Shown one piece after another: positions 5,789 to 10,355 of a stretch of DNA of 10,355 bases (position 1 is its first letter; every line of letters starts with the position of its first letter). Source of the DNA: Caldifarciminota bacterium (GTDB lineage: Bacteria; Hydrothermota; Hydrothermia; B15-G9; WFZT01); the NCBI GenBank assembly GCA_026986235.1, contig JALSOY010000168.1:1-10355 (forward strand), written 5' to 3'. The position numbers and the translations under genes were made by a program. The notes under the pieces are model-generated. The model was not told where the DNA came from. It saw only the letters and a program-made list of their open reading frames with translations, and searched no databases.

Positions 5789-7828
5789 ATGGCAGAGTTC
5801 AGGTTGCATTCTCCATTCAGACCAACTGGTGACCAGCCGGAGGCGATAGAGAGGCTCGTAGAAAATTTCAAGAAGGGACACAGGTTCCAGGTCCTCCTTG
5901 GCGTAACGGGTAGCGGGAAGACATTCACCATAGCCAATGTTATAGCCCGTCTTGGCAGACCCACCCTCGTTATCTCTCACAACAAGACTCTCGCTGCCCA
6001 GCTTTATGGTGAGCTGAAGCAACTTTTTCCGGAAAACGCCGTGGAGTATTTTATTTCATACTACGATTACTACCAGCCTGAGGCTTATATACCCGAAACC
6101 GATACATACATTGAGAAGGACGCATCCATCAACGACGACATCGAGAGAATGAGGTTGAGAGCCACATCCTCACTCATGGAAAGGGAGGATGTGATAATCG
6201 TCGCTTCGGTTTCGGCCATCTACGGCCTTGGCGACCCAGAGGATGTAAAAAAGCTCTTCATCATGGTTGAGAGGGGGGAGGAGCTTGACAGGGACGAGCT
6301 TTTAAGGAGGCTTGTTGAAATCCAGTACACCAGAAACGATTACGAACTTCAGAGAGGAACCTTCCGGGTAAGGGGAGATGTTGTGGAGCTTATACCTGCC
6401 TATGAGGAGAACATCGTGAGAATAGAGTTTTTTGGAGACGAGGTTGACGCCATCACGGTGATACATCCTTTAACAGATGAGGTTATTGAGGAGAAGCAAA
6501 GGATTGCCATTTATCCGGCGGGACACTGGGTAACTACCCGGGAGAGGATCGAGGCTGCCATTGAGTCCATAGAGAAGGAGCTTGAGGAAAGGCTCAAAGA
6601 GTTGAGGATTCAGGGTAAGTTCCTTGAGGCTCAGAGACTTGAGCAGAGGACGAGATTTGACCTCGAAATGTTGAGGGAAATAGGTTATTGTCAGGGAGTG
6701 GAAAACTATTCCCGTCACCTTTCGGGGAGAAAGCCAGGTCAGAGACCCTGGACATTGATTGACTATTTTCCGCGGAATTTTCTCATGGTTATAGACGAGT
6801 CCCATGTCACGGTTCCCCAGCTGATGGCCATGTACAATGGAGACAGGTCGAGGAAGCTCACCCTCGTGGAGTACGGTTTTCGTCTTCCTTCTGCGCTTGA
6901 CAACAGGCCTCTGAAGTTCAGTGAGCTTGAGGAGATGTGGGATAAAGTTATATTCATGTCTGCTACCCCGGGTCCATACGAGCTTAAAAAGTCAGGTGGT
7001 ATCGTGGTGGAGCAGATAATTCGTCCCACGGGCCTCGTTGATCCAAAAATAACGGTTAAACCCACGAAGAATCAGATCGATGACATAATCAACGAGATTT
7101 CAAAAAGGGTTGAAAGGAAGGAGAGAGTACTCATCACCACCCTCACAAAGAGAATGGCGGAGGACTTTGCGGATTACCTCTTCAAGATGGGATTTCGGGT
7201 GAAATATCTGCACTCTGAGATTGACGCCATCGAGAGGGTTGAGATTTTGAGAGAACTCAGGCTTGGAGAGTTTGATGTTCTCGTGGGTGTAAATCTACTC
7301 CGTGAGGGGCTGGACCTGCCCGAGGTTTCTCTTGTCATTATCACGGATGCGGATAAAACGGGGTTTTTGAGGTCCGAAACTTCGCTCATACAGATCGCCG
7401 GTAGGGCGGCAAGAAACGCAGCTGGTGAGGTCATCATGTATGCGGACACTATCACACCTGCCATGAAAAGGGCCATTGAAGAGACAGAGAGGAGGAGAAA
7501 GATTCAAATGGAGTACAACAGGAAACACGGTATCGTTCCGAAGACCATCAAAAAGTCCGTCGATCAGGTTCTCAACACCACCAAAGTTGCCGACGAGAGG
7601 ATTGTAACGAGGGAAGAGAACGAGACGATGGTGGAAATTGAAGAACTGAAGAGAAGTCTTGGTAAGTTTGAGCTTATAGAGGAGCTCGAGAGAAGGATGA
7701 AAATAGCTGCTTCTCTCCTTGACTTTGAAAAGGCTGCCCTTTACCGTGATGCCCTTTTTGAGGCGAAGGGAGTGAAAAAAAGGCATGGTAAACGGGCCTC
7801 GCGGAAGAAAAAATTTACATTCATCTGA
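5789..7828 (+). CDS. uvrB: UvrABC system protein B (excinuclease subunit)
   Basis: The product is 679 aa. UvrB is the damage-verifying helicase-like subunit of nucleotide excision repair; it is loaded by UvrA and recruits UvrC. Landmarks from this start: GDQPEAI near residue 15, Walker A GVTGSGKT (38-45), the DNA-clamping beta-hairpin YYDYYQPEAYIPETDTYIEK (91-110), DESH (336-339), MSATPGPYE (390-398), GVNLLREGLDLPEV (500-513), DADKTGFLRSE (520-530), motif VI GRAARN (538-543), and a C-terminal UVR domain (about 629-663, LLDFEKAALYRDAL) for UvrC contact. The C-terminus ends in a basic tail. Before GRAARN it reads SLIQIA, where the family usually has SLIQTI. The ATG at 5789 gives the family N-terminus; a TTG nine codons upstream is open but adds an unusual WWRLTLIT lead. 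No good Shine-Dalgarno is seen, and the gene may have its own promoter. Confidence 0.97.
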   Translation: MAEFRLHSPFRPTGDQPEAIERLVENFKKGHRFQVLLGVTGSGKTFTIANVIARLGRPTLVISHNKTLAAQLYGELKQLFPENAVEYFISYYDYYQPEAYIPETDTYIEKDASINDDIERMRLRATSSLMEREDVIIVASVSAIYGLGDPEDVKKLFIMVERGEELDRDELLRRLVEIQYTRNDYELQRGTFRVRGDVVELIPAYEENIVRIEFFGDEVDAITVIHPLTDEVIEEKQRIAIYPAGHWVTTRERIEAAIESIEKELEERLKELRIQGKFLEAQRLEQRTRFDLEMLREIGYCQGVENYSRHLSGRKPGQRPWTLIDYFPRNFLMVIDESHVTVPQLMAMYNGDRSRKLTLVEYGFRLPSALDNRPLKFSELEEMWDKVIFMSATPGPYELKKSGGIVVEQIIRPTGLVDPKITVKPTKNQIDDIINEISKRVERKERVLITTLTKRMAEDFADYLFKMGFRVKYLHSEIDAIERVEILRELRLGEFDVLVGVNLLREGLDLPEVSLVIITDADKTGFLRSETSLIQIAGRAARNAAGEVIMYADTITPAMKRAIEETERRRKIQMEYNRKHGIVPKTIKKSVDQVLNTTKVADERIVTREENETMVEIEELKRSLGKFELIEELERRMKIAASLLDFEKAALYRDALFEAKGVKKRHGKRASRKKKFTFI

Positions 7829-7834
7829 TCTGCA

Positions 7835-9277
7835 ATGCTGAAGCTACTTGTTTTTACAATACTCGTTACCCAATCGCCGGCTGAAAAGAGTTTATCCATT
7901 GGCAGGTACCAAATTCCGGGGATGTCCGAAGTGGTCCACGAGGACCTCGGTCAGAGGCTTCCTCCCTGGAGTGGTATCCCGTTTGCAGGACTCCTCCTCT
8001 CCATAGCTATTTTGCCGCTGGTGGCTCCAGAGTTCTGGCACCGTAATTATCCTGTGGTTTCTCTCGTCTGGGCGTTGATACTCGCAGTGCCTTTCGTTAT
8101 CGCCTACAAAGGAGCTGCTATCCACGAAATATTGCACACCTATCTTAATGAGTACATCCCCTTTATCATCCTCCTGTCGGCACTCTACATAGTCGCAGGA
8201 GGCATCTATCTTAAAGGGACGATTATCGGAACACCTAAGGTGAATGTTGCTTTTCTTGGAGTTGGCACAATTCTTGCTTCAATTATAGGTACCACGGGAG
8301 CAGCCATGGTGGTGTTAAGACCCTTTCTCAGGGCGAATATGTATCGAAAAAACAGGACCTTTATGGTCGCCTTCTTCATATTTCTCGTGGCAAATATAGG
8401 CGGTGCCCTGACCCCACTGGGTGATCCCCCTCTTTTCCTTGGATTTCTTCACGGAGTTCCATTTTTCTGGACTTTAAAGCTTATTCCGGAATTTTTGCTC
8501 ACGGCCGGTCTTCTGCTGCTTATTTACTATTTTCTGGACAGGAGACACTTTGTCAGGGAGGAGTTTGACTTTACAAGGGTAAAAAGGGAACCCCTGAGAC
8601 TCGAAGGATGGTACAACATCTTTGGCATGGCGGGTATCCTCCTTTTCGTCCTTTTAAGTGGAGTTGTTGATCTCGGTGAAGTTGAGATCCTGGGAGTCCG
8701 GGCTGGCGTACACGACATCGTTCGGGATGTTGGACTTATCGTAATTGCGGCTGTCTCTTATATAATCACACCACGAATCGTCCATGAGGAAAACGAATTT
8801 ACATGGGAGCCGATAAAAGAGGTTGCCTACCTGTTTGCAGGGATATTCATGACCATGATACCTGTTCTTGCGATACTGAGGGCAGGGGAGCACGGATCAG
8901 CGGCCTTTATTATCAGGTTCGTAGAGAAACCGGCGGATTTTTTCTGGGTGACAGGTGGGCTCACATCCTTTCTGGATAACGCCCCCACATATCTCACTTT
9001 TTTAAACACGGCAATTGGTAAGTTTTATCCTGGTGTCCACACTGCTGCCGGAGTAAAGGCCCTTCTCCTGGATCACGAACTTTACCTCAAGGCAATATCC
9101 ATGGGTGCAGTCTTTTTTGGTAGCATGACCTATATCGGGAATGCTCCCAACTTTATGGTGAGATCAATTGCAGAGAAGTCAGGTACACCCATGCCGGGAT
9201 TCTTCGGTTATATTTTCAAGTATTCTCTCGTGTTTTTGCTCCCCGTCTTTATTTTAGTGAGTGTAATCTTTTTTTAA
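7835..9277 (+). CDS. NhaD/ArsB-type sodium:proton antiporter (ion transporter superfamily)
   Basis: The product is 480 aa, an inner-membrane protein with about ten or more hydrophobic segments (for example 47-64, 74-90, 106-124, 138-162, 176-192, 217-233, 262-278, 299-312, 331-348, 462-480). Family marks are the half-site NIGGALTPLGDPPLFLGF (187-204), the second re-entrant site TSFLDNAPTYLTF (377-389), and FGSMTYIGNAPNFM (428-441), as in NhaD and related antiporters that exchange Na+ (or Li+) for H+. Arsenite or a carboxylate cannot be excluded as substrate, but the LDNAPT/GNAPN pattern favours NhaD. Residues 1-16 look like a short cleavable signal, followed by a hydrophilic stretch and the PPWSGIPFAGLLLSIAILPL start typical of the family. 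The ATG lies 6 bp after the uvrB stop with no Shine-Dalgarno, so translation is probably coupled to uvrB. Confidence 0.85.
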   Translation: MLKLLVFTILVTQSPAEKSLSIGRYQIPGMSEVVHEDLGQRLPPWSGIPFAGLLLSIAILPLVAPEFWHRNYPVVSLVWALILAVPFVIAYKGAAIHEILHTYLNEYIPFIILLSALYIVAGGIYLKGTIIGTPKVNVAFLGVGTILASIIGTTGAAMVVLRPFLRANMYRKNRTFMVAFFIFLVANIGGALTPLGDPPLFLGFLHGVPFFWTLKLIPEFLLTAGLLLLIYYFLDRRHFVREEFDFTRVKREPLRLEGWYNIFGMAGILLFVLLSGVVDLGEVEILGVRAGVHDIVRDVGLIVIAAVSYIITPRIVHEENEFTWEPIKEVAYLFAGIFMTMIPVLAILRAGEHGSAAFIIRFVEKPADFFWVTGGLTSFLDNAPTYLTFLNTAIGKFYPGVHTAAGVKALLLDHELYLKAISMGAVFFGSMTYIGNAPNFMVRSIAEKSGTPMPGFFGYIFKYSLVFLLPVFILVSVIFF

Positions 9278-9292
9278 AGAGGAGGTGCTGTA

Positions 9293-9796
9293 ATGAAGAA
9301 GGTGGCAATTTTACTTGAGGATTTCGTGGAGGAATCTGAATTTCTGTACCCTTATTACAGGTTTCAGGAGGAGGGATGGGAGGTGGTGATAGTTGCACCT
9401 GAGGTCAGGGAGTACAGGGGAAAAAACGGCCTGAAGTTCAAATCTCAGGTCAGGATAGAGGATGCTATGGAAAAGGAGTTTGATCTCGTCTTTATACCCG
9501 GAGGCTACGCTCCTGACAGGTTGAGGAGAAACAAGACGGTCCTGAATTTTGTCAGGGAAATGTACGAATCGGGTAAACCTGTGTGTACAATCTGCCACGG
9601 TCCCTGGGTTCTTATCTCAGCCGGTTTGATCAAAGGGAAAAGGGTAACGGGGTATTTTGCCATCAAGGACGACATTATCAATGCAGGTGGAAATTACACG
9701 GGAAATCCTTACGAAAGGGATGATAACATTTTTACTGCCACGGATCCCGGAGCAATGCCCGCATACATCAAATTTATTATAGATAACATCAGCTGA
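9293..9796 (+). CDS. DJ-1/PfpI family protein (protease or deglycase type)
   Basis: The product is 167 aa, the standard length for the PfpI branch of the DJ-1 superfamily; members are described as oligomeric proteases, glyoxalase-like enzymes or protein deglycases. The nucleophile elbow is CTICHGPWVL, with Cys101 and His102; most relatives have AICHGPQ, so Trp replaces Gln. The partner acid is probably Glu13 in EDFVEESEFLYPYYR, by alignment from memory. DLVFIPGGYAPDRLR (64-78) and AIKDDIINAGGNY (123-135) are also typical. There is no signal peptide, so it is cytoplasmic. The start is secure: AGGAGGTG ends 6 nt before the ATG. It follows the transporter by 15 bp. Its exact activity is not predictable. 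Confidence 0.92.
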   Translation: MKKVAILLEDFVEESEFLYPYYRFQEEGWEVVIVAPEVREYRGKNGLKFKSQVRIEDAMEKEFDLVFIPGGYAPDRLRRNKTVLNFVREMYESGKPVCTICHGPWVLISAGLIKGKRVTGYFAIKDDIINAGGNYTGNPYERDDNIFTATDPGAMPAYIKFIIDNIS

Positions 9797-9844
9797 AACC
9801 GGGTTTTGTTTGGCTTCAGGGGTGTGAGAGGTTAAACTATAAGT

Positions 9845-10355
9845 ATGAGGTGGGTTTATTTTTTTCTCATACCGGGGATCATTTTCTCTCACTTCAGATG
9901 GGTCAAGGATCAGGAGGTGGGTATCAGGATGCCCATCCTTTTAAAAGCGCCTTACGACTATCACAAACAGGTTTTTCGTATTCCGTTTTTTGAGAGAATT
10001 GGACTCTCAGAGGCAAGGATCAGGCTTAAATACAGGACAATCCGACAGGAAACATACACCCTTGAAATCAGGTTCAACTATCACAGCCTTTTTAAAGTAC
10101 TGATTTCTGATACCGCGGGATTGCTGGAAAGAAAAATTCCACCTACCTGGCTTGGTAGATACAATACACTGGAGATCAACCTCTCCGGTGCGGAAGGAGT
10201 GGGAGATGCCGTTGAGATCGATTCCCTGTGGCTCTGGGTTGACATAAGAAAGAGGAGGGAATTTCTCACACTCAGAGAGTTTGTCTCAGTGAGTGAAGGT
10301 GTTGTAAATATAGTTTTCCCGGAGGAGAAAAATGTAAAGACCCTATCTGCCGTTG
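9845..10355 (+). CDS. Secreted protein of unknown function, 5' part only (faintly BcsB-like)
   Basis: The frame is open from the ATG to the right edge (170 codons plus one base, no stop), so the gene continues beyond the window. Residues 1-16 (MRWVYFFLIPGIIFSH) look like a signal peptide. Residues 43-115 are strand-rich (VFRIPFFERIGLSEARIRLKY, then LEIRFN and RYNTLEINLSG). That order recalls the jelly-roll of BcsB, the periplasmic partner of cellulose synthase, but no diagnostic motif is present and the similarity is only in pattern. Residues 144-168 (REFVSVSEGVVNIVFPEEKN) continue in the same style. An in-frame TAA at 9833 forbids an upstream start. GAGAGG at 9826-9831 is rather far (13 nt) from the ATG. 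A strong AGGAGGTG at 9912-9919 precedes a second in-frame ATG at 9929, but that start would lose the signal peptide. It lies 48 bp after the PfpI gene, on the same strand. Confidence 0.7.
   Translation, partial: MRWVYFFLIPGIIFSHFRWVKDQEVGIRMPILLKAPYDYHKQVFRIPFFERIGLSEARIRLKYRTIRQETYTLEIRFNYHSLFKVLISDTAGLLERKIPPTWLGRYNTLEINLSGAEGVGDAVEIDSLWLWVDIRKRREFLTLREFVSVSEGVVNIVFPEEKNVKTLSAV

Noticed and set aside
7295..7786. A 163-codon open frame on the minus strand inside uvrB
   Set aside because: It lies entirely antisense to the strongly conserved uvrB reading frame, and its product has no recognisable features.
9793..9819. Terminator after the PfpI-family gene
   Set aside because: CTGAAACC/GGCTTCAG can pair with one mismatch across an 11-nt loop, but no T-run follows, and the next gene starts 26 bp later on the same strand.

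Overview
The window looks like chromosomal DNA of a diderm, probably thermophilic bacterium. An outer-membrane-type beta-barrel and a lipobox protein imply a double membrane. The right-hand genes encode arginine almost entirely with AGA/AGG and their proteins are rich in Lys, Glu and Ile, as is common in thermophiles. The lineage cannot be fixed from the sequence. A poorly cultured group such as WOR-3/Hydrothermae-like bacteria would fit, but that is a guess.

Left part (1-3076, minus strand): a two-gene unit transcribed leftwards. A 336-residue lipoprotein of unknown function is followed after 15 bp by a short (594-residue) protein. That protein has a CarboxypepD_reg-like N-terminus, a degenerate TonB-receptor plug and a beta-barrel ending in Phe. 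This half is visibly more AT-rich than the right half. No gene is recognised in 1-265.

Middle (3077-3524): a gap of about 450 bp between divergent genes. It holds a perfect 16-bp palindrome placed like an operator over the lipoprotein gene's inferred start site. It also holds three hairpin-forming repeat units spaced exactly 68 bp apart, and an inverted repeat in front of the rightward operon. The repeats are the least explained feature of the window.

Right part (3525-10355, plus strand): a tightly packed run of genes. ridA (enamine/imine deaminase) overlaps buk (butyrate kinase) by ATGA, and buk overlaps truA (tRNA pseudouridine synthase) by 35 nt. After 86 bp come uvrB, which may have its own promoter and a leaderless mRNA, an NhaD/ArsB-type ion transporter, a DJ-1/PfpI-family protein, and the start of a secreted protein that runs off the right edge. 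The last one faintly resembles BcsB. The set mixes metabolite-damage control, short-chain acyl-phosphate metabolism, tRNA modification, nucleotide excision repair, ion homeostasis and protein/glycation repair. A shared housekeeping or stress role is an inference from gene order only.
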